A stretch of 5,917 nucleotides of DNA, taken from assembly GCA_964645765.1 (NCBI GenBank), contig CAZYBE010000072.1, forward strand, positions 1-5,917, read 5' to 3'. The notes under the pieces are model-generated. The model made no database searches, had not been told where the DNA came from, and worked only from the letters and a program-made list of their open reading frames with translations. Within the stretch, counting starts at the first letter, position 1. Each line of letters opens with the position of its first letter. Positions 1 through 5,917 of this stretch are shown piece by piece. A program made the position numbers and the translations under genes. Origin of the DNA: CAZGMN01 sp964645765. GTDB taxonomy: Bacteria > Acidobacteriota > Aminicenantia > Aminicenantales > Aminicenantaceae.

Positions 1-39
1 AAAAGAATTCTTTCTGAAGTTATGAGAAACAGGTGGATT

Positions 40-1476
40 TTATAAAGGAAGCAGGGAGCTCACTGCCTGTCTGATTAAAATCAGAATATTCCCAGGGAAT
101 AATCCAAGCTGGAGCACCCCATAGAGACAGAGGAAAAGGACCAGGAATAGAGCCGGATTTTCAACAGTGATATCGATTTCCCGGGAGGGCTCTCTCATGT
201 ACATATAGACGATTATCCGCAGGTAATAAAAAACTGAGATAAGACTGGCCAAGACAGCTACGATGACTAGGGGAACAATCCCTTGCCTTACGCCGGCTGC
301 AAAGACATAAAACTTTGCCAGGAAGCCTCCTGTGGGTGGAATCCCTGCCAGCGATAGAAGAAAAATAGAGAAGGTCACGCCAATCCAGGGATACTTGAAC
401 CCGACTCCAGCATAGTCCTCAAGCTCGAGGTATTCTTTGTCTTTTCTGCTCAAGGCGCAGACAGCGGCAAAAGCTCCGATGTTCATGAAGAGATACACGG
501 TCAAATAGAAAACCAGGCTGGAGTTGTCCTGGGCTAAGATGGCTATCAACAGATATCCGGCATGGGCGATGCTCGAGTAAGCCAGGATTCTTTTCAGATT
601 CGTCTGACGCAGGGCAATAAGGTTTCCGACGACCATGGTTAAGGCGCTGATGACCCAGAGAAGCCAGAAGATGGCTTTTGAGTCAACGGCAATCTTCCAG
701 TAAAGAAAGAATATCCTCAATAAAATGGCAAAGCCTGCTGATTTTGTGACGACAGAGAAGAAGGCAGTGATTGGAGTCGGAGCGCCCTGATAGACGTCAG
801 GGGTCCACATATGGAAGGGCACGACAGCAATCTTGAAGCCGAAGCCGATGATGACCAATCCCAGGCCGATAAGAGCCATCAGGCCCAGGTTTGCTTCTGT
901 TTTGAAATAATCGATGATTTCTGGAATCTGAATCGAGTGGGAAGAGCCGTAGAGAAGGGCTAAGCCGTAGATGAGGAAAGCTGTGGCAAAGCTTCCCAGA
1001 AGAAAATATTTTATGGCTGCCTCTCCGGACTTTTCGTCTCTTCTCTTCAAGCCGGCAAGAGCATAGCTGGAGATGGAGAGGACCTCCAGGCCTAAAAAGA
1101 TAACAAGGAGGCTAGCCGAGGAAACCATGATGGCTACACCCGACAAAGCCATGAGGAGTAGGGCATAATACTCGCCGTAATTTGCATCCTGGAGGGAGAT
1201 GTATTTTATAGAAATAAGAATGACAAAGCCTGTGGCTATGGTCAGGATGAGGGTGAAGAAGAGAGAGAGATTATCGAGGAAAAGGCTGCCGCCAAAATAA
1301 GAGTAACCTTTGTTCCAGAATCGGATACAGACATAGCAGCAGAAAAGCAGGGAGAAGAGGGAAACAAAAGCCAAATAACTCTTGTTCTCTTTCTTGAGAA
1401 AGACCTCGAGGATTAAAACCAGCAGAGAGGCTGCGACGAGAATCAAAAGCGGCGCAAGCGCCAGGAAGCTGTTCAT
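40..1476 (-). CDS. nuoN: NADH-quinone oxidoreductase subunit N (complex I antiporter-like subunit)
   Basis: This 478-residue integral membrane protein is the innermost of the three antiporter-like proton channels of complex I, next to NuoK in the membrane arm. Its length is close to the 485 residues of the E. coli protein. It is hydrophobic throughout, consistent with about 14 membrane helices. Key residues seen: Glu131 in LGLEVLSISSYAL (helix 5), Lys215 in GFGFKIAVVPFHMWTPDVYQG (helix 7), Lys245 in VVTKSAGF (helix 8) and Lys388 in GGFLAKFYVF (helix 12). These match the positions known to carry protons in this family. LKRILAYSSIAHAGY at 294-308 is the paralogue signature also found in NuoL and NuoM. 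The start overlaps the nuoM stop as ATGA, so translation is probably coupled; only a weak purine stretch (AAGAGA) precedes it. It is the last gene of the operon and ends in TAA. The family assignment is secure. Confidence 0.97.
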   Translation of the reverse strand: MNSFLALAPLLILVAASLLVLILEVFLKKENKSYLAFVSLFSLLFCCYVCIRFWNKGYSYFGGSLFLDNLSLFFTLILTIATGFVILISIKYISLQDANYGEYYALLLMALSGVAIMVSSASLLVIFLGLEVLSISSYALAGLKRRDEKSGEAAIKYFLLGSFATAFLIYGLALLYGSSHSIQIPEIIDYFKTEANLGLMALIGLGLVIIGFGFKIAVVPFHMWTPDVYQGAPTPITAFFSVVTKSAGFAILLRIFFLYWKIAVDSKAIFWLLWVISALTMVVGNLIALRQTNLKRILAYSSIAHAGYLLIAILAQDNSSLVFYLTVYLFMNIGAFAAVCALSRKDKEYLELEDYAGVGFKYPWIGVTFSIFLLSLAGIPPTGGFLAKFYVFAAGVRQGIVPLVIVAVLASLISVFYYLRIIVYMYMREPSREIDITVENPALFLVLFLCLYGVLQLGLFPGNILILIRQAVSSLLPL

Positions 1477-3056
1477 CTCGATATCTCTTGCGTTTCCTTA
1501 TGATTTTCTTTTGCCTTTTCCCGAGCGGTTTCTGGCAGCAAGTTCTTTTCTTTTCGAGCCTCGGTGAAAGCAATCTTTCTGGTGTTGATGCTGTCGAGGA
1601 GATGGTTGACAGAGACATCCATTTTTCTCAAGAAGCTCTGAGGATAGATTCCCATCCAAAACATCATGACCAGGATGGGCACAAGATACCCAATCTCTCT
1701 CTTATTCATATCCGCGTAGGAAAGGATTTTTTCGTTCTTTATCGGGCCGTGCATGACCCTTTGGTACATCCAGAGCAGGTAGCCGGCAGCCAAGATAACG
1801 GTTGAAATGCCGAGGATGGCCAGAATCTTATGAGCTTTGAAAACTCCGAAGATGCAGAGTATCTCGCCGACAAAGCCGTTCAAACCTGGCAGGCCGACCG
1901 AGGAGAGCATACAGATAAGGAAGAAGGCTGCAAAGACAGGCATCTGCTTGCTGACTCCGCCGAAGTCTTTAATCTGCCTGGTGTGGGCTCTCTCGTAAAG
2001 AATGCCGACAATCAAGAACAGAGCGCCTGTGCTCAGCCCATGATTGAGCATCTGGTAGATGGCTCCTTCGAGAGCTTCTGTGTTCAGAGAAAAGACGGCA
2101 AGCATGATGAGTCCCATGTGGCTGACGCTGGAATAGGCGACAAGAGATTTGACATCCTTCTGGATGAGCGCCATCAAGCCGCCGTAGATGATTCCCACCA
2201 GGCTTAAGCCAAGGAGAAGCGGAAGGAATCTCTCGGCCGCATTCGGAAAGAGAGGAAGGGCAAAACGGAGGAAGCCGTAAGTTCCCATCTTCAGCAGGAC
2301 TGCAGCCAGGATGACAGAGCCTGCAGTCGGAGCCTCGACGTGGGCATCAGGCAGCCAGGTATGGAAGGGGAACATCGGGACTTTGATGGCAAAGGCAAGG
2401 GCAAAAGCCAGGAAAAGCCAGATTTGTATTCGGGGGTTCAGGATGAGCTTATGATAGTCGAAAATATCCAGAGAATAGACGCCCATGGCCTTGTAATAGA
2501 TGGAGTAGAGGAACAAGATGGCAACGAGCATCAGCAGGCTTCCCATCATGGTGAAAAGGACAAACTTCAGAGTGGCATAGATGCGGCGCGGCCCTCCCCA
2601 GATTCCGATCAGAAAATACATAGGAAAGAGCATCGCCTCCCAGAAGACATAGAAGAGGAACAGGTTGAGGGAGACGAAGACACCCAGGATTCCTGCCTCG
2701 AGGAGGAGCATGAAAATCAGATATTCTTTGACCCGCCTTTCGATGTAGCGCCAGGAGGAAAGAAAGGCGATGGGCATCAGGAAGGTTGTCAGCAGGACAA
2801 GAAAGAGGCTTATGCCGTCAATTCCAACATGGTATTGTATGCCATAGCCGAGCCAGGCTCTCTTCTCCACAAACTGCGGGTCGGCCGTCTGACCATTGAA
2901 GTTGAAATAAAGCATCAGGGAAACAAGAAAGATTACGACGGCGATGCCGAGCGAAATGAAGCGGAGCAGGTCTTCTTTCTCTTTGGGGACAAAGATTAGA
3001 AAGACGGCTCCTGCGATCGGGAGAAAGATGATAATACTTAATACTGGAAAACTCAT
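1473..3056 (-). CDS. nuoM: NADH-quinone oxidoreductase subunit M (complex I antiporter-like subunit)
   Basis: This 527-residue membrane protein is the middle antiporter-like proton channel of complex I, between NuoL and NuoN. Key residues seen: Glu140 in VFWEAMLFPMYFLIG (helix 5), Lys225 in FAIKVPMFPFHTWLPDAHVEAP (helix 7), Lys256 in VLLKMGTYG (helix 8) and Glu398 in GFVGEIL (helix 12). Having Glu where NuoL and NuoN have Lys on helix 12 is the normal NuoM pattern and separates it from its paralogues. VKSLVAYSSVSHMGL lies at 302-316. It is longer than the 509-residue E. coli protein because of a hydrophilic tail from about residue 491 to the end, rich in Lys, Arg and Glu. The start lies 3 bases after the nuoL stop (TAG ACA ATG) with no Shine-Dalgarno sequence in front, which suggests reinitiation by ribosomes finishing nuoL. 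The stop overlaps the nuoN start. Confidence 0.97.
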   Translation of the reverse strand: MSFPVLSIIIFLPIAGAVFLIFVPKEKEDLLRFISLGIAVVIFLVSLMLYFNFNGQTADPQFVEKRAWLGYGIQYHVGIDGISLFLVLLTTFLMPIAFLSSWRYIERRVKEYLIFMLLLEAGILGVFVSLNLFLFYVFWEAMLFPMYFLIGIWGGPRRIYATLKFVLFTMMGSLLMLVAILFLYSIYYKAMGVYSLDIFDYHKLILNPRIQIWLFLAFALAFAIKVPMFPFHTWLPDAHVEAPTAGSVILAAVLLKMGTYGFLRFALPLFPNAAERFLPLLLGLSLVGIIYGGLMALIQKDVKSLVAYSSVSHMGLIMLAVFSLNTEALEGAIYQMLNHGLSTGALFLIVGILYERAHTRQIKDFGGVSKQMPVFAAFFLICMLSSVGLPGLNGFVGEILCIFGVFKAHKILAILGISTVILAAGYLLWMYQRVMHGPIKNEKILSYADMNKREIGYLVPILVMMFWMGIYPQSFLRKMDVSVNHLLDSINTRKIAFTEARKEKNLLPETAREKAKENHKETQEISR

Positions 3057-3059
3057 TGT

Positions 3060-4961
3060 CTAAAGCAAAAGATAGCCTAAAAAGATAATCACTCCTAAAA
3101 GAAAGATTAGAGCATAATCCTTGATCAAGCCGCTCTGCAGATAGCTCAGGATTTTTCCTGAGAAGCTGGTTGCAGAAGCTGTTCCGTTCAGAGCTCCGTC
3201 GATGACTTTTAGGTCAAAGTTATCATAAATAATCTCCGAGCCTCTGACAGTGGTGTTGACAAAAGCGGCGTTATAGATTTCATCGACATAATATTTGTTG
3301 TAGAGAAGCCTGTAGATGCCTGGGAATTGATTTCTGAGGCGGCCCGGAATTCGGGGGTTTCTGATGTAGAAAATGTAGGCGATAAAAATTCCTATGAGAG
3401 CCACAGCGACTGAGATCAGGATGAGGAGCCATTCTGATGGGATGCTCAGCTGAGCTTCATGGGCTTTATGGACCACCGGCTCCAGGAAATCCTGGAAGAA
3501 GTTGAGCTTTTTGCCAATCACGACCGGAAGACCGATATATCCGGCGATGATGGAGAAGAAGGCGAGGATGATGAGAGGCACAGTCATCACTGGCGGAGAT
3601 TCATGGATGTGCTTCTTGATTTCAGGGTCAAGGCGTTCCTCGCCGTGAAATGTCAGGAAAATCAGGCGGAACATGTAAAAGGCAGTGAGAACAGCGCCCA
3701 TGATTCCCAGAGCCCAGACGAAATATTGGCCGCTGGCAAAGGCGCGGGTGAGAATGGCGTCCTTTGAGAAGAATCCGGAGAAGAAGGGGACGCCGGCGAT
3801 GGCGATAGCGCCGATGAGGAATGTGGGATAAGTTATCGGCAGGTATTTGCGCAGACCTCCCATCTTCTTCATGTTCAGCTCGCCTGAAAGGGCGTGCATC
3901 ACGCTCCCGGCACAAAGAAAGAGAAGGCTCTTGAAGAAGGCGTGAGTGTAGAGATGAAACATTCCAGCAGCATAGGCGCCCACTCCGCAGCCCATGAACA
4001 TGTATCCTATCTGGGAGATGGTCGAGTAAGCCAAAACTCTCTTGATATCGTTCTGGGTCAAAGCCATGGTCGCAGCATAGACCGCTGTCAAGGCGCCAAT
4101 CACGGCCACAATCTCTGATGCTGTGCCGGATAAAGAGTAGAGAAGGTTCATCCTCGAGACCATATAAACTCCGGCCGTGACCATGGTTGCGGCGTGGATG
4201 AGGGCGCTGACAGGTGTCGGGCCTTCCATGGCATCAGGAAGCCAGACATAAAGAGGAATCTGGGCTGATTTTCCGGTTGCGCCGACGAAGAGGAGGATGG
4301 CGATAAGAGTCGCCAACCCCTGGCTCATGGCTCCGCCTGAGATAGCCTGGTTGATGGCTGTAAATTCTGCGCTTCCGATATTGATAAAAATAAAGAGAAT
4401 GCCGAGCAGAAAGCCTGCGTCGCCTATACGGTTTACGATAAAAGCCTTTTTGCCGGCATTGGCTGCCGAATCCCTTTCAAACCAGAATCCAATCAATAGA
4501 TAGGAGCAGAGGCCGACTCCTTCCCAGCCGACAAACATCAGGACGATGTTCGAAGCCATGACCAGCATCAGCATGGCAAAGGTGAAGAGGTTGAGGTAGG
4601 TGAAATAACGGGTGTAGCCTTTATCCTTTGCCATGTAGCCAACCGAATAGACATGGATGATGAATCCCACGCCGCTGACCACAAGAGCCATGACAGCCGA
4701 TAAAGGGTCAAGCTGAAAGGAGAAATTGACGATGAAGCTCCCGGCATGAATCCAGGAGAAAAGATTTTTGATCAAAGGGTAGGTTTCGTGGGAAGTCTGG
4801 AGAAGTCCGTAAAAGGAGATGACTGAAATGACAAAGGAGGCAAAGACAGCAAGGCAGGCCTGCCATGAGACATATTTTTTAGGAAGCTTTCTTCCAAAAA
4901 CAGCCAGGATAAAAGTGCTGAGAGCAGGTATAAAGGGAATGAGCCAGAAAATATCTGTCAT
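3060..4961 (-). CDS. nuoL: NADH-quinone oxidoreductase subunit L (distal antiporter-like subunit with lateral helix)
   Basis: This 633-residue protein is the distal proton channel of the complex I membrane arm; E. coli NuoL has 613 residues. Key residues seen: Glu147 in MFVGWEGVGLCSYLLIGFW (helix 5), Asp181 in NRIGD, Lys231 in GATGKSAQIPLYVWLPDAMEGPTPVSALIHAATM (helix 7 onward), His256 in the same stretch, His340 and Lys344 in THAFFKSLLF, and Lys400 in FFSKDAIL (helix 12). IKRVLAYSTISQIGY at 306-320 is the signature shared with NuoM and NuoN. After about residue 530 comes the family's C-terminal extension: NKYYVDEIYNAAFV at 555-568, a long polar/amphipathic stretch to about 610 that should form the lateral helix lying along NuoM and NuoN, then a final hydrophobic helix at about 614-633. 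The start is 1 base after the nuoK stop and has the clearest ribosome binding site of the cluster. No key residue is missing, so it is probably pump-competent. Confidence 0.98.
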   Translation of the reverse strand: MTDIFWLIPFIPALSTFILAVFGRKLPKKYVSWQACLAVFASFVISVISFYGLLQTSHETYPLIKNLFSWIHAGSFIVNFSFQLDPLSAVMALVVSGVGFIIHVYSVGYMAKDKGYTRYFTYLNLFTFAMLMLVMASNIVLMFVGWEGVGLCSYLLIGFWFERDSAANAGKKAFIVNRIGDAGFLLGILFIFINIGSAEFTAINQAISGGAMSQGLATLIAILLFVGATGKSAQIPLYVWLPDAMEGPTPVSALIHAATMVTAGVYMVSRMNLLYSLSGTASEIVAVIGALTAVYAATMALTQNDIKRVLAYSTISQIGYMFMGCGVGAYAAGMFHLYTHAFFKSLLFLCAGSVMHALSGELNMKKMGGLRKYLPITYPTFLIGAIAIAGVPFFSGFFSKDAILTRAFASGQYFVWALGIMGAVLTAFYMFRLIFLTFHGEERLDPEIKKHIHESPPVMTVPLIILAFFSIIAGYIGLPVVIGKKLNFFQDFLEPVVHKAHEAQLSIPSEWLLILISVAVALIGIFIAYIFYIRNPRIPGRLRNQFPGIYRLLYNKYYVDEIYNAAFVNTTVRGSEIIYDNFDLKVIDGALNGTASATSFSGKILSYLQSGLIKDYALIFLLGVIIFLGYLLL

Positions 4962-4962
4962 C

Positions 4963-5265
4963 TTAGCCTTTCATCAATTTAATATCTTCAGACTTGATTG
5001 TCTTCCTCTGCCTGAATACGAGGAGAATGATGGCCAGGCCAACAGCCGCCTCAGCAGCAGCAACAGTGATGATGAAAAAGACTATAACTTGGCCGTCGAT
5101 GGAATTGGCTGTATTTGCCAGAGCGATAAAGGCGAGGTTGGCGGCATTGAGCATAATTTCAACGGCCATGAACATGGTGATTAAATCTCTCTTAATAAAA
5201 AAAGCGAGGCCGCCCATCACGAAAAGAACGAGGCTCAAAATCAAGAAATAGCTTACAGGTATCAT
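4963..5265 (-). CDS. nuoK: NADH-quinone oxidoreductase subunit K
   Basis: This is a 100-residue protein of three membrane helices, exactly the E. coli NuoK length. It sits between NuoJ and NuoN and is part of the proton path linking the quinone site to the antiporter-like subunits. The two conserved intramembrane glutamates are at the same positions as in E. coli: Glu36 in MFMAVEIMLNAANLAF (helix 2) and Glu72 in VAAAEAAVGLAI (helix 3). The short basic loop after helix 1 (Lys25, Arg26) is also kept. The C-terminus is polar and Lys-rich (RQRKTIKSEDIKLMKG). The start overlaps the nuoJ stop by 4 bases (ATGA). The upstream purine run (AAGAGAAAAGAAAACGA) is only a weak Shine-Dalgarno match, so coupling to nuoJ is likely. 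The start fits the family N-terminus with no plausible competitor. Confidence 0.98.
   Translation of the reverse strand: MIPVSYFLILSLVLFVMGGLAFFIKRDLITMFMAVEIMLNAANLAFIALANTANSIDGQVIVFFIITVAAAEAAVGLAIILLVFRQRKTIKSEDIKLMKG
4967..4972 (-). promoter_or_regulatory. Ribosome binding site of nuoL inside the end of nuoK
   Basis: On the minus strand GAAAGG lies 5 bases before the nuoL ATG and overlaps the last Lys and Gly codons of nuoK (AAA GGC TAA G ATG). It is the best Shine-Dalgarno match at any of the five gene starts and supports the chosen nuoL start. Its position inside nuoK means nuoL initiation probably depends on ribosomes terminating on nuoK. The site is seen; the coupling is inferred. 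Confidence 0.6.
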
Positions 5266-5756
5266 TCGTTTTCTTTTCTCTTGACCAAGACAATGGCTCC
5301 AACCAGAGCAGCGATAATCAGAATCGAGGTGATTTCAAAAGGGTAGAGATATTTTGTAAAAAGCAGACGGCCAAGGTCTGTGGGGCTGGCTTTTTCTGCG
5401 GCTGCAGCGCCAGAAAGGGAAAGAGCTCCTCTCAAGGAAAGCACGAGCTCCAGGATAAGAACTGCAGCCAGTCCTCCGGCAACATAGAGAGTCCATTTCT
5501 TTTTCTCAGCAGGGATGCCTTCGCGGATATTGACCATCATGATCACAAAGATAAAAAGGACCATGATTGCGCCGGCATAGATGATGATCTGAATAACGGC
5601 CAGAAAAGGAGCGCCGAGAAGTCCAAAAAGCCCTCCCAGGCAAGCGAAGGCAACGATTAGATAGAGAGCATTGTAAGCCTGGTTCTTGGAAACGATCATC
5701 CCCAGGACTGAGCCGACACTTAGAACAGCGAGCAGAAAAAAAAGGAAATAGGCCAT
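5262..5756 (-). CDS. nuoJ: NADH-quinone oxidoreductase subunit J, first gene of the operon
   Basis: This 164-residue protein is a five-helix subunit of the complex I membrane arm. Its third helix undergoes the conformational change that connects the quinone chamber to the proton channels. Helices are visible at about 2-22, 29-48, 52-76, 88-109 and 141-159. The hallmark helix 3 is IQIIIYAGAIMVLFIFVIMMVN (55-76), with Tyr60 and Gly62 at the conserved bulge. The last helix has the usual EITSILIIAALVGAIVL form. It is somewhat shorter than the 184-residue E. coli protein, within the family range. The N-terminus aligns well with known NuoJ, so the ATG at 5754-5756 is favoured even though no Shine-Dalgarno sequence precedes it. 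It has its own consensus promoter, and no nuoI lies upstream: the next gene is a divergent tRNA. Codons 5-8 contain a run of eight T. Confidence 0.97.
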   Translation of the reverse strand: MAYFLFFLLAVLSVGSVLGMIVSKNQAYNALYLIVAFACLGGLFGLLGAPFLAVIQIIIYAGAIMVLFIFVIMMVNIREGIPAEKKKWTLYVAGGLAAVLILELVLSLRGALSLSGAAAAEKASPTDLGRLLFTKYLYPFEITSILIIAALVGAIVLVKRKENE

Positions 5757-5772
5757 TTTTTTTGAGTTTCCA

Positions 5773-5801
5773 ATTATATTTTTGCCCTAACCCCCTGTCA
5801 A
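5773..5801 (-). promoter_or_regulatory. Sigma-70-type promoter of the nuoJKLMN operon
   Basis: On the minus strand a perfect TTGACA (-35, 5801-5796) is followed after exactly 17 bases by a perfect TATAAT (-10, 5778-5773). The predicted start of transcription is about 5767, an A six bases past the -10, leaving only about 11 untranslated bases before the nuoJ ATG at 5756. Both hexamers match consensus and the spacing is optimal, so constitutive, strong expression by the housekeeping sigma factor is expected. The spacer contains two G runs. No clear operator palindrome is seen. The match to the E. coli-type consensus is direct; activity is inferred. Confidence 0.85.
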
Positions 5802-5822
5802 GAAGAAAAAGAACGACACCTT

Positions 5823-5850
5823 TTGACAATAGGTGGAAATTTGTTATAAT
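5823..5850 (+). promoter_or_regulatory. Sigma-70-type promoter of the initiator tRNA gene
   Basis: On the plus strand a perfect TTGACA (5823-5828) is followed after 16 bases by a perfect TATAAT (5845-5850). The bases TGT directly before the -10 form an extended -10 element (TGTTATAAT). Transcription should start near 5857, leaving a leader of about 6 bases before the mature tRNA 5' end at 5863, to be removed by RNase P. The A-rich stretch just upstream of the -35 (5802-5811) could act as a weak UP element. Strong promoters are usual for stable RNA genes. The divergent nuoJ promoter has its -35 only 21 bases away. Confidence 0.87.
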
Positions 5851-5862
5851 TGAGGACGATAT

Positions 5863-5917
<55 letters not shown>

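Noticed and set aside
2..13. A perfect 12-base palindrome (AAAGAATTCTTT) downstream of nuoN, as a possible terminator or operator
   Set aside because: The stem would be AT-rich and very short once a loop is allowed, so it is not a credible intrinsic terminator. No second copy or flanking context supports a protein-binding site.
1..45. A short open stretch on the plus strand running in from the left edge and ending in TAA at 43-45, possibly the tail of a convergent gene
   Set aside because: Only 14 codons are visible, with no recognisable motif, and it overlaps the end of nuoN. A stretch this short is open by chance often enough that it cannot be called.
2340..2999. A 219-codon open frame on the plus strand opposite nuoM, with similar shorter ones at 1488-1805, 1830-2207, 3459-3767 and 3894-4118
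   Set aside because: They lie antisense to well-conserved nuo genes. Their translations are strongly hydrophilic and show no recognisable domain. They share one frame relation to each other as expected for shadows of membrane-protein genes, whose codons rarely create antisense stops.
294..4046. Similar short sequences in nuoN, nuoM and nuoL (for example near 575-590 and 4022-4040) that could look like dispersed repeats
   Set aside because: They encode the shared AYSS/AYST signature of the three paralogous antiporter-like subunits, so ancient gene duplication explains them.
4086..4091. A TGTCAA (minus-strand TTGACA) inside nuoL as a possible internal promoter
   Set aside because: No acceptable -10 sequence lies at 16-18 bases on the proper side, and single hexamers occur by chance.

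Overview
The window is a bacterial chromosomal segment carrying the distal membrane-arm genes of respiratory complex I (proton-pumping NADH:quinone oxidoreductase). All five genes lie on the minus strand in the order nuoJ, nuoK, nuoL, nuoM, nuoN, read from about 5756 down to 40. At the right edge, on the plus strand, is the 5' part of an initiator methionine tRNA gene, cut off by the window end. Base composition is roughly balanced and looks even across the window. I see no insertion sequences, CRISPR arrays, phage genes or signs of recent transfer. The NuoK-type subunit, 14-helix antiporter-like subunits and initiator tRNA are clearly bacterial, but I cannot assign a lineage from sequence alone.

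Layout. Positions 1-39 are the short flank downstream of nuoN, with no recognisable terminator. Positions 40-5756 are an uninterrupted five-gene operon: the J/K and M/N junctions are 4-base ATGA overlaps, K/L is separated by 1 base and L/M by 3 bases. Positions 5757-5862 are the only intergenic region of note. It is 106 bases long and holds two divergent sigma-70-type promoters, both with perfect TTGACA and TATAAT hexamers: one (17-base spacer) fires leftward into nuoJ, the other (16-base spacer with an extended TG -10) fires rightward into the tRNA. Positions 5863-5917 are the tRNA, visible up to the start of the T loop.

How the genes work together. NuoL, NuoM and NuoN are paralogous antiporter-like channels. 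NuoJ and NuoK link them to the quinone-binding part of the enzyme. Every key charged residue I checked (the helix-5 Glu and the helix-7 and helix-12 Lys or Glu in L, M and N; the two membrane Glu in NuoK) is present, so the set looks functional.

The notable point is what is missing. The operon begins at nuoJ under its own strong promoter, directly next to an unrelated tRNA, and not downstream of nuoA-nuoI. The genes for the NADH/quinone-reducing half and for NuoA and NuoH must lie elsewhere in the genome if a full complex I is made. No clearly novel system was found. The items worth a second look are the split operon, the tightly packed divergent promoter pair, the nearly leaderless nuoJ start, and a charged C-terminal tail on NuoM.
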